Source of the DNA: Bacillota bacterium
GTDB taxonomy: Bacteria > Bacillota > Dethiobacteria > DTU022
Direction of reading: 5' to 3'
Assembly (NCBI GenBank): GCA_012510325.1
Contig: JAAZIG010000278.1
Location: forward strand, 1 to 16,411
DNA length: 16,411 nucleotides
Position 1 is the stretch's first letter; each line of letters starts with the position of its first letter. The translations under genes and the position numbers were made by a program. Below are positions 1 to 5,356 of the stretch, piece by piece. The notes under the pieces are model-generated. The model ran no database searches. It was not told the origin of the DNA and saw nothing but the letters and a program-made list of their open reading frames with translations.

Positions 1-1
1 G

Positions 2-22
2 GTCCTTCGCTGCGCTCAGGAC
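2..22. repeat. Short imperfect palindrome at window edge
   Basis: A 5-bp stem (GTCCT at 2-6 with AGGAC at 18-22) encloses a purine/pyrimidine-alternating loop. It sits directly against the larger hairpin at 22-54. Motifs of this kind (CTGAGCGCAGCGAAGGAC on the other strand) recur between genes in many bacterial genomes, so it may be part of a REP-like repeat. That is an inference from memory; only one copy is in view. Confidence 0.3.
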
Positions 23-54
23 GTCGAGAACGGCAACATTTGCCGTTCTCGACG
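22..54. repeat. Perfect 15-bp inverted repeat (hairpin)
   Basis: GTCGAGAACGGCAA at 23-36 is followed by a 3-base loop (CAT) and its exact reverse complement at 40-53. An outer C-G pair extends the stem to 22-54. The following bases (CTTTGTC) are only mildly T-rich, so a classical terminator for an upstream rightward gene is possible but not clear. The other strand has no T-run. The hairpin ends just before the -35 box of the next promoter. It is either a weak terminator or a dispersed palindromic repeat. Confidence 0.6.
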
Positions 55-56
55 CT

Positions 57-85
57 TTGTCATTCGGGGGTGGCCGTGCTAAAAT
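57..85 (+). promoter_or_regulatory. Sigma-A-type promoter for rseC-serpin
   Basis: TTGTCA at 57-62 (5 of 6 to the -35 consensus) and TAAAAT at 80-85 (5 of 6 to the -10 consensus) are separated by exactly 17 bases. Transcription would start near 91-93, about 18 bases before the ribosome binding site of the first gene. This is the best promoter visible in the window and would drive the RseC-family gene and probably the serpin behind it. Confidence 0.65.
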
Positions 86-109
86 AGTAGCATTGGTCGG
101 TCGATGATG

Positions 110-115
110 AGGAGG
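110..115 (+). promoter_or_regulatory. Ribosome binding site that decides the rseC start
   Basis: AGGAGG at 110-115 lies 1 base before an in-frame TTG at 117 but 7 bases before an in-frame GTG at 123. The spacing makes the GTG the likely start. Confidence 0.7.
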
Positions 116-122
116 GTTGCCG

Positions 123-581
123 GTGGAACGGATCGGGACGATCAAAGAGGTTAAGGGCGATACTGCAGTGGTGCATCTGCGACGGCATCTGTCCTGTGAA
201 AACTGCGGTCGCTGCGGCGGTGTTCTCGGTGCAGAGGACGGGCGGGATCATTATGTTGAGGTGGCGAACCCGATCCGGGCGAAAGAAGGGCAGAGTGTCC
301 TGATCGAGATTGACGACCGGCGGGCTCTCTTCATTGCTTTTATTCTCTACCTGGTACCTCTGGCCGGCTTGGTGGCGGGGATAGTGCTTGGCTACAAATT
401 GGCTGTTTTTCTCGGCTGGGAATACTATCGCGAGCTGGCCGCTGCTGCCGCCGGTTTTGTGCTGATGGCGCTGGTCTACGGTGGAATCAGTCTCTGGGAT
501 CGCCGGATCAAGCAGAGCAGCCGCTACCGCCCGGTGATCACGGCACTGCTCCGGGAGGAAGATCTTGAATCGCCCGAGTAA
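123..581 (+). CDS. RseC/MucC-family integral membrane protein (SoxR-reducing system type)
   Basis: A 152-residue protein from GTG 123; a TTG at 117 is in frame but too close to the Shine-Dalgarno. The N-terminal part carries a C-x2-C-x2-C cluster (Cys25, 28, 31) followed by Gly-Gly, as expected for the RseC domain. Two hydrophobic segments follow at about residues 68-97 and 104-124, then a short charged C-terminal tail, so the N-domain and tail probably face the same side of the membrane. Length matches the family. Characterised relatives are E. coli RseC, a positive modulator of sigma-E activity also implicated with Rsx in reducing SoxR; in Clostridia the family is often found with Rnf or redox genes. 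The cysteines suggest a metal or Fe-S site, but this is not proven here. It is first in its operon, 57 bases before the serpin. Family assignment is firm; the specific role in this organism is unknown. Confidence 0.85.
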   Translation: MERIGTIKEVKGDTAVVHLRRHLSCENCGRCGGVLGAEDGRDHYVEVANPIRAKEGQSVLIEIDDRRALFIAFILYLVPLAGLVAGIVLGYKLAVFLGWEYYRELAAAAAGFVLMALVYGGISLWDRRIKQSSRYRPVITALLREEDLESPE

Positions 582-624
582 AGTAGTTCGGAAAGTGAAC
601 TGTTGACCAAAGCTATTCTATGCA

Positions 625-629
625 AGGAG
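625..629 (+). promoter_or_regulatory. Ribosome binding site supporting a TTG start
   Basis: AGGAG at 625-629 is 9 bases upstream of TTG 639. The only nearby ATG (630) runs into a stop after one codon, so the TTG is the credible start of the serpin gene. Confidence 0.6.
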
Positions 630-638
630 ATGAACTGA

Positions 639-1910
639 TTGCCCTGTCGCCGTGCATTCTTTCTGGCTTTGCTGTTGCTTGTGACGGCGGCCTTGCCGTT
701 GCTGGGCGGTTGCAATTGCGATGGTGAGAATGCTGCTCCTGTTGGCCTTGCCCCGCGGAAAGTTTCCGCCGAACCAGCCGCCAGCCTCGATCAAAGGCTG
801 GTCGACGGGAATACGGCCTTCGGGTTCATGATCTGGCAGGTTCTTCTCGATAAAGAGGAGCATCACAATATCTTGATCTCACCGGCAAGTATCTCCACCG
901 CTCTGGCCATGACGGCCAACGGGGCTGATGGGGCCACCTTTAGGGAAATAATGGAGACGCTGCGGTTGCCGGGGATGGATCTGGAGGAACTCAACGCAGC
1001 CTTTGCCGATCTGCAGAGCGTTCTCCGGAATTCCGATCCCGAAATTGAACTGAACGTGGCCAATTCACTGTGGGCCCGGCAGGGAGTTTCCCTGAATGAA
1101 CAGTTTTTGCAGCGCAACCGCGACTACTATGCCGCCGTGTTCGACACTCTGGACTTTGAAAAGCCCGCTGCTGTCTCTACAATCAATCGCTGGGTCGAGC
1201 AGCAGACCGGGGGCAAGATAAAAAAGATCATTGAAGATCCGATCGATCCCCTGACCTTTCTCTTTTTGATCAATGCCCTCTATTTTAACGGAGCCTGGTC
1301 CGATGAATTCGATCCGCAAAATACCCGGGAGATACCCTTTACCCTGTCCGACGGAACCAGGAAAGATCATCCGGTGATGTTTCGCGAAGGGGCCTACCGT
1401 TATTTCCAGGGAAATGACTTTGAGGCGATCCGTCTCCCTTACGGAAAAAACAGGCGGGTGGGGATGACTGTCTTCCTCCCAGCTGCGGATAGTTCGCTGG
1501 TGGAATTTCAGCGGCAACTGACTCCGGAAAATTGGGCGGAGTGGCAGCTCTCTTTCAGCGAAATGGACGGCAAGGTCGGGCTGCCCCGGTTCCAATTCGA
1601 GTATGAAGTTTCTTTAAAGGAGATCCTGAGGACGATGGGGATGGAATGCGCTTTTGAGCCGCGGCGCGCTGATTTCAGCAGGATGATTTCCGCGATGCCG
1701 GGGCCTTATATCAGCGAAGTTAAACACAAAACCTATGTTGATGTTGATGAAAAGGGGACTGAAGCGGCGGCGGTTACCTCGGTGGAATTCAGGTGTACTT
1801 CGGCACGGCCGGATCGCTTCAGCATGATTATTGACCGGCCCTTCTTTTTTGCCATAACCGATGAAAAAACAGGGGCAATCCTTTTTTTGGGCTCGGTAAA
1901 CAACCCCTAG
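639..1910 (+). CDS. Lipoprotein serpin (serine/cysteine protease inhibitor)
   Basis: A 423-residue protein from TTG 639. Residues 1-25 form a lipoprotein signal: basic start, hydrophobic core (about 6-22) and a lipobox-like LGGC ending at Cys25. The serpin fold fills about residues 48-423. Hallmarks are HNILISPASIS (75-85), FLINALYFNGAW (209-220), the breach/shutter region, and the C-terminal serpin signature RPFFFAITDEKTGAILFLG (400-418). The reactive-loop hinge EKGTEAAAVT (371-380) has the small residues typical of inhibitory serpins. Counting from P17=Glu371 puts P1 at Thr387 and P1' at Ser388, but the segment from there to the RPF motif is about 3 residues longer than in alpha-1-antitrypsin, so Arg385 or Arg390 are alternatives. 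It probably acts tethered outside the cytoplasmic membrane, against self or foreign proteases. It follows the RseC-family gene by 57 bases with no obvious promoter, suggesting co-transcription. The target protease is unknown. Confidence 0.93.
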   Translation: MPCRRAFFLALLLLVTAALPLLGGCNCDGENAAPVGLAPRKVSAEPAASLDQRLVDGNTAFGFMIWQVLLDKEEHHNILISPASISTALAMTANGADGATFREIMETLRLPGMDLEELNAAFADLQSVLRNSDPEIELNVANSLWARQGVSLNEQFLQRNRDYYAAVFDTLDFEKPAAVSTINRWVEQQTGGKIKKIIEDPIDPLTFLFLINALYFNGAWSDEFDPQNTREIPFTLSDGTRKDHPVMFREGAYRYFQGNDFEAIRLPYGKNRRVGMTVFLPAADSSLVEFQRQLTPENWAEWQLSFSEMDGKVGLPRFQFEYEVSLKEILRTMGMECAFEPRRADFSRMISAMPGPYISEVKHKTYVDVDEKGTEAAAVTSVEFRCTSARPDRFSMIIDRPFFFAITDEKTGAILFLGSVNNP

Positions 1911-1940
1911 GGCGGATCCGGGTTCCTTTTCCGATCGGTA

Positions 1941-1969
1941 TGAGTCAAAGTCACCGTCCCCTTGACTCA
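1941..1969. repeat. REP-like palindrome (TGAGTCAA / TTGACTCA)
   Basis: TGAGTCAA at 1941-1948 is exactly repeated in inverted form, TTGACTCA at 1962-1969, around a 13-base loop containing CACCGTCCCC. From memory, this resembles dispersed repeats (ACCGTCCCCTTGACT-like ends) seen in Clostridia and sometimes linked to REP-associated tyrosine transposases. No transposase gene is in view. It could instead be a terminator-like hairpin or an operator; there is no following T-tract. Confidence 0.5.
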
Positions 1970-2072
1970 CCCTTGACCGGTGGATGGATCTACCGAAAAG
2001 ACCGTTACGGTGATATATATTGTTTGGCGGTGGCAGCAATCTGTTTGGATCATAAACTAAAGATAGCGGAAT

Positions 2073-2079
2073 GGAGGAG
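2073..2079 (+). promoter_or_regulatory. Ribosome binding site of asd
   Basis: GGAGGAG at 2073-2079 is 5 to 7 bases before ATG 2085. An in-frame GTG at 2082 lies immediately upstream but is closer to the Shine-Dalgarno, so the ATG is preferred. Confidence 0.6.
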
Positions 2080-2084
2080 TAGTG

Positions 2085-3086
2085 ATGGCAAAAAAATATC
2101 GGGTGGCAGTGGTCGGCGCCACAGGCATGGTCGGGCAGACCATGATCGAGATCCTGACTGAGAGAAAGTTTCCCCTGGAAGAGCTCAAGTTGCTGGCCTC
2201 GGCACGTTCCAAAGGCCTTCGCGTTGCCGCGGGCGATGAAGAATATGTCGTTGAAGAGGCTCTGCCGCAGTCTTTCGAAGGGATCGATTTTGCATTTTTC
2301 AGCGCCGGCGGAGCTGTCAGCAAGGAGCTGGCCCGCGAAGCAGCCCGCCGCGGCGCCGTCGTCATCGACAACAGCAGCGCTTTCCGGATGGAAGAAGATG
2401 TGCCCCTGGTTATCCCCGAGGTCAATCCGGAGGCGGTCCGCGAACATCGCGGCATTATTGCCAACCCGAATTGCTCGACCATCCAGACAGTAGTGGCGCT
2501 GCAGCCGTTACAGGAGGCTGCCGGGTTGAAAAGGGTGGTTGCGGCGACCTATCAGGCCATCTCCGGGGCGGGGAAGAAGGCTGTTGATGAGCTGTTCGAG
2601 CAGTGCCGCGCTCATCTGGCCGGAGAGAAGGTGACGGTGGAGCATATTGCCCACCAGCTGGCTTTCAGTCTGATCCCGCATATCGATATATTCCTGGACG
2701 ACGGGTACACCAATGAAGAGGAGAAGATGGTCCGGGAGACGCGCAAAATCATGGCTCTGCCCGACCTGCCCGTTACTGCGACCACCGTGCGTGCGCCGGT
2801 GGTAAACGGACACTCCATCGTCTTGAATGTGGAGCTGCAAGCGCCGCTGACAGCCGCTGAAGCTCGGGCGCTGTTTGAGAGAGCTCCGGGAGTGCGGGTT
2901 TTGGATAACCCCGGTGAGCGGCTTTATCCGATGCCGCTTCAGGTCAGCGGAAACGATGAGGTCTATATCGGGCGGATCCGGGAGGATCACTCGGTGCCTC
3001 ACGGGTTGAACCTGTGGGTGGTTGCAGATAATATTCGTAAAGGCGCTGCGCTCAACTCTGTCCAGATTGCTGAACTGCTCCTGTAA
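2085..3086 (+). CDS. asd: Aspartate-semialdehyde dehydrogenase
   Basis: A 333-residue protein from ATG 2085. It reduces L-aspartyl-4-phosphate to aspartate semialdehyde with NADPH, the branch point to diaminopimelate/lysine, threonine and methionine. The N-terminal Rossmann motif GATGMVG is at residues 11-17. The catalytic cysteine is Cys130 in the motif NPNCSTIQ. The TYQAISGAGKKAVDEL segment follows at about 155-170, and the conserved His of the substrate site lies in the VVNGHS segment of the C-terminal half. Length is normal for the bacterial family. It lies 25 bases before the aspartate kinase gene that makes its substrate, an order matching the Bacillus asd-dapG pair, so the two are surely co-transcribed. 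All key residues appear intact. Confidence 0.97.
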   Translation: MAKKYRVAVVGATGMVGQTMIEILTERKFPLEELKLLASARSKGLRVAAGDEEYVVEEALPQSFEGIDFAFFSAGGAVSKELAREAARRGAVVIDNSSAFRMEEDVPLVIPEVNPEAVREHRGIIANPNCSTIQTVVALQPLQEAAGLKRVVAATYQAISGAGKKAVDELFEQCRAHLAGEKVTVEHIAHQLAFSLIPHIDIFLDDGYTNEEEKMVRETRKIMALPDLPVTATTVRAPVVNGHSIVLNVELQAPLTAAEARALFERAPGVRVLDNPGERLYPMPLQVSGNDEVYIGRIREDHSVPHGLNLWVVADNIRKGAALNSVQIAELLL

Positions 3087-3098
3087 AACATCTCCAAC

Positions 3099-3103
3099 AG
3101 GAG
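3099..3103 (+). promoter_or_regulatory. Ribosome binding site that sets the dapG TTG start
   Basis: AGGAG at 3099-3103 is 8 bases before TTG 3112. The open frame extends upstream into asd, but only the TTG gives both a Shine-Dalgarno and the conserved family N-terminus (KIIVQKFGGTS). Confidence 0.75.
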
Positions 3104-3111
3104 TTGTTGGC

Positions 3112-4380
3112 TTGAAAATAATTGTGCAAAAATTTGGGGGGACCTCTACCGCCTCGCCGTCGCTGCGCGAGGCGGCCGCGGAGCGGATCCGCCGGGCGCT
3201 GGACGGTGGCTATATGCCGGTAGCGGTCGTCTCGGCCATGGGCCGGGCCGGAGAGCCTTATGCTACCGATACCCTGAAAAAGATTGCCGAGGAGATTTTT
3301 AGCCCCGTCCCCTTGAGGGAGCTTGATCTGCTGATGCACTGTGGCGAGATCATCGCTGCGGCGGTAATGGTAGCCACCCTGCACCGCGCCGGAATCAAAG
3401 CCCGCGCCTTTACCGGCTCTCAGGCCGGTCTGGTCACAGACAGCAGCTATGGCCAGGCAAGGGTGCTCGCCTGTGATCCGGAGAGGATCAGGAGGTGCCT
3501 GCAGGAGGGAGCGGTCGCTGTGGTGGCCGGCTTTCAGGGGGCAGCTCCCGGCGGAGAGATCGCCACTCTGGGCCGCGGCGGGAGCGATACCACAGCGGTA
3601 ATTCTGGGCTCGGCGCTGCGAGCTGAACTGGTGGAGATCTATACCGATGTCCGCGGCATCGCCACCGCCGATCCCCATCTTCTCAAGGGGGCGCGCATAA
3701 TCCCCCGGCTGACCCACAGCGAAGTTTGCCAACTGGTTTATGAGGGGGCCAAAGTGATCCATCCGCCGGCTGTAGAGGTGGCCATGAAACACAATCTCAG
3801 TCTGGTCATCCGCAGTCTCACCGGGGAAGATCCCGGGACTCTCATTCATACTGGCATGACCGAAGTTCCTCCCGGTTTCACTGTGCCGCCGCGGCGGGTG
3901 GTCACAGGAATCGCCCATGCTGCCGACATTGTACAGCTGACTGTCGAATTCGCCGGCCCCGATCCGGATCTTGAAATGAAGCTGTTTGGAAATCTGGCTG
4001 AAGCGGGGATCAGTATCGATCTGATCAGCGTCTTTCCGGAGCTGAAGATATTTACGATCAAGGAAGAGGCTCTCGGGCACGCCGCGCAGGTGATCTCCGG
4101 CCTCGGGCTGCCTTATAGCGTGGCAAAGGATTGTGCCAAGGTGGCGGTAATCGGTTTCGGCATGCGCGGTATTCCCGGGGTGATGGCGCAAATAGTGCGC
4201 GCGCTCAATGAAAAGGGGATTACCATCCTGCAGACAGCAGACTCCAACATCTCCATCGCCCTGCTTATTCACCGTCCGGATCTGGCTGCGGCCGTAGAAA
4301 CCTTGCACCGCCACTTCGCTCTCGGCGAGCCTGAAGCGGCACCGGAAGAACCGGCCGACGGGCAGCCGGCCCGGGTTTGA
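3112..4380 (+). CDS. dapG: Aspartate kinase, DapG type (monofunctional)
   Basis: A 422-residue protein from TTG 3112. It phosphorylates L-aspartate, the first step of the aspartate pathway. The amino-acid kinase domain spans about residues 1-240, with KFGGTS (7-12), VVSAMGRAGEPYATDTL (39-55) and GRGGSDTTA (154-162). Two ACT regulatory domains follow at about 265-335 and 340-403. Resemblance to B. subtilis DapG, the diaminopimelate-inhibited isozyme, is seen in the YATDTL segment, TGIAHAADI (265-273), the DCAKVAVIGFGMRGIPGV stretch (340-357) and ILQTADS (372-378). Feedback by meso-diaminopimelate is inferred from that likeness. The C-terminus has about 19 extra residues rich in Pro, Ala and Glu beyond the usual end. 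It follows asd directly. In Bacillus the next gene is dapA; here it is a DUF364 gene instead. Confidence 0.95.
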   Translation: MKIIVQKFGGTSTASPSLREAAAERIRRALDGGYMPVAVVSAMGRAGEPYATDTLKKIAEEIFSPVPLRELDLLMHCGEIIAAAVMVATLHRAGIKARAFTGSQAGLVTDSSYGQARVLACDPERIRRCLQEGAVAVVAGFQGAAPGGEIATLGRGGSDTTAVILGSALRAELVEIYTDVRGIATADPHLLKGARIIPRLTHSEVCQLVYEGAKVIHPPAVEVAMKHNLSLVIRSLTGEDPGTLIHTGMTEVPPGFTVPPRRVVTGIAHAADIVQLTVEFAGPDPDLEMKLFGNLAEAGISIDLISVFPELKIFTIKEEALGHAAQVISGLGLPYSVAKDCAKVAVIGFGMRGIPGVMAQIVRALNEKGITILQTADSNISIALLIHRPDLAAAVETLHRHFALGEPEAAPEEPADGQPARV

Positions 4381-4460
4381 TCTCTTGCCGGCAGAAGCGG
4401 TGCTCCGGAGCTGCAGAAACGGGGGACAGGCCCGGTAATCAGACGCCGGTTTATCCGGCA

Positions 4461-4467
4461 AAGGAGG
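4461..4467 (+). promoter_or_regulatory. Ribosome binding site upstream of the DUF364 gene
   Basis: AAGGAGG at 4461-4467 is 10 bases from ATG 4478 and 4 bases from an in-frame TTG at 4472. Another in-frame ATG is at 4484. ATG 4478 is the best compromise of codon and spacing, but the TTG cannot be excluded. Confidence 0.55.
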
Positions 4468-4477
4468 TTGTTTGGAA

Positions 4478-5251
4478 ATGATCATGGAAAAGGTTTTGGA
4501 AAAAGCGCAGCCTTATCTGGAAGGGCGGACAGTGCAGGATGCTGTCATCGGGCTTTCCCTGATTGCCGTGGAGCTGGACAACGGTTCCATCGGCGTCTCC
4601 TATGTATTGCGCAAGGGTTTGCGGGGCGGCTGCTCCGTCTTTCCCTACGGGCAGCAGCTGTTGGGGAAGGATGCCTCCGGTGCAGCCGCCTGGGCGGTCA
4701 GCGGCGGGGACAATCTGCAGCGGGCCATCGGAACGGCGGTGCTGGCGGCGGCCTCGCAGGGTCAGACGCTGCCGGACAGCGAAACAGCAGAACGCCCTTT
4801 CGGCATTGAGCTGCGCAGCAGCGATATCGTCGGGATGATCGGGAATATCGCCCCTGTGGCTGAAGCGATCCGGCCCCGGGTTCAGGAGATCTATCTTTTC
4901 GATGAAGGGAAAGAGAAGTGCGGTGAGAGCGGGGCGCCGCTGCTCTCACAGGAGGAGCAGCCCCGGCTGCTGCCCCGCTGCGATCTGGTGCTGCTCACCG
5001 GGACCACCGTGATCAACGGTTCCGTGGACGGGCTGTTGAAGCTCTGTGACCGCGCCCGTGAAGTGGTGATGATCGGTGCCTCCACGCCTGTTTTTCCCGA
5101 TGCTTTTGCCGGGAGCGGCCTTACAGTGCTGGCGGGCTCGTGGTGGCGGAGGAAATATAAAGAGGAACTGTTTGGGAAAATTTCCCTGGCCGGGGGCATG
5201 AAAGATATCAGCGGCTATGCCCTCAAGAAATCGGTGAGGGTGCCCGCTTAA
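4478..5251 (+). CDS. DUF4213/DUF364 domain protein (putative heavy-metal chelation)
   Basis: A protein of about 257 residues from ATG 4478. The N-terminal half (about 10-95) matches the DUF4213 enolase-N-like domain, with a stretch AVELDNGSIGVSYVL at 30-44. The C-terminal half (about 110-250) is the Rossmann-like DUF364 domain, with VGMIGNIAPV (118-127), LLTGTTVINGSVDGLL (172-187), MIGASTPVFPDAF (198-210) and the turn LAGSWW (218-223). A structure of a Desulfitobacterium hafniense member led to a proposal of heavy-metal chelation; no enzymatic reaction is established. No signal peptide is seen, so it is probably cytoplasmic. It is 97 bases after dapG with no clear promoter or terminator between, so it may be read through from the aspartate operon. 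Its role there is unknown. Family assignment is good, function is not. Confidence 0.82.
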   Translation: MIMEKVLEKAQPYLEGRTVQDAVIGLSLIAVELDNGSIGVSYVLRKGLRGGCSVFPYGQQLLGKDASGAAAWAVSGGDNLQRAIGTAVLAAASQGQTLPDSETAERPFGIELRSSDIVGMIGNIAPVAEAIRPRVQEIYLFDEGKEKCGESGAPLLSQEEQPRLLPRCDLVLLTGTTVINGSVDGLLKLCDRAREVVMIGASTPVFPDAFAGSGLTVLAGSWWRRKYKEELFGKISLAGGMKDISGYALKKSVRVPA

Positions 5252-5260
5252 GGCTCCCTC
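5236..5260. terminator. Hairpin over the DUF364 stop codon
   Basis: GAGGGTGCC at 5236-5244 pairs with GGCTCCCTC at 5252-5260 (one mismatch) around a 7-base loop that holds the stop codon. Neither side has a good T-run; on the minus strand ATTTCTTG follows. Read leftward it lies 17 bases past the frame-restored cimA stop, so it might end the leftward operon. Weak call. Confidence 0.25.
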
Positions 5261-5287
5261 AACCTCTCCCTTCCGCCTAGTCTGCTT

Positions 5288-5317
5288 CTTCCCCTTCATC
5301 TGAAGGAGATGGGGAAG
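5288..5317. repeat. Imperfect hairpin in the convergent 3' region
   Basis: CTTCCCC and ATCT (5288-5294, 5298-5301) pair with AGAT and GGGGAAG (5307-5317), with a 3-base bulge on the left and a 5-base loop. An alternative inner stem, CCTTC/GAAGG, is also possible. It shares its right arm with the terminator stem that starts at 5311, so the two structures are mutually exclusive. Confidence 0.4.
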
Positions 5318-5353
5318 GGACCGCCGGCACAGCGGGCTTTCCCCTTGATTTTT
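5311..5353 (+). terminator. Probable rho-independent terminator of the rightward operon
   Basis: GGGGAAGG at 5311-5318 pairs with CTTTCCCC at 5337-5344 (one G-T wobble). An inner CCGC/GCGG stem (5321-5324 with 5332-5335) extends it. It is followed by TTGATTTTTGTTT with five Ts at 5349-5353. The orientation would stop transcripts coming from asd-dapG-DUF364. The minus strand lacks a T-run here. If the cimA frame is restored, this structure lies inside the antisense of the CimA tail. Confidence 0.5.
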
Positions 5354-5356
5354 GTT

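Larger units (their letters stand above)
1911..2084 (+). other. Intergenic region between serpin and asd
   Basis: This 174-base gap is more AT-rich than its surroundings in its second half. It contains a REP-like palindrome (1941-1969), a short palindrome ACCGT-T-ACGGT at 2001-2011, and an AT-rich run TGATATATATTG at 2011-2022. TTGACT and TTGACC (1962, 1973) resemble -35 boxes, but neither has a -10 hexamer at proper spacing. A separate promoter for asd is likely here but I could not place it. No lysine riboswitch-like structure is recognisable, and the gap is short for one. Confidence 0.5.

Noticed and set aside
603..619. A separate promoter for the serpin gene (TTGACC with TATTCT)
   Set aside because: Only 5 bases separate the two hexamers, so this cannot be a normal promoter; co-transcription with the RseC-family gene is simpler.
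1877..1890. The run of seven Ts (CCTTTTTTTGGG) as a terminator near the serpin 3' end
   Set aside because: It lies inside the coding sequence for the conserved ILFLGSV segment and has no preceding GC-rich hairpin.
1962..2021. A sigma-A promoter for asd built from TTGACT or TTGACC and the TATATAT run
   Set aside because: The spacing is far from 16-18 bases (more than 30), so the elements do not form a normal promoter.
1911..2084. A lysine riboswitch or T-box ahead of asd
   Set aside because: The gap is only 174 bases, and I could not recognise conserved T-box (TGGNACCGCG-like) or L-box core elements followed by a terminator.
3022..3111. A longer aspartate kinase start inside asd
   Set aside because: The extra residues overlap asd out of frame and are not family-like; TTG 3112 has a well-spaced AGGAG.
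4401..4410. The palindrome GCTCCGGAGC in the dapG-DUF364 gap as a terminator
   Set aside because: It is a short 10-base palindrome with no loop and no T-run.
3052..4485. A 477-codon open frame on the minus strand opposite dapG
   Set aside because: Antisense shadow of aspartate kinase, with no family features and no ribosome binding site of note.
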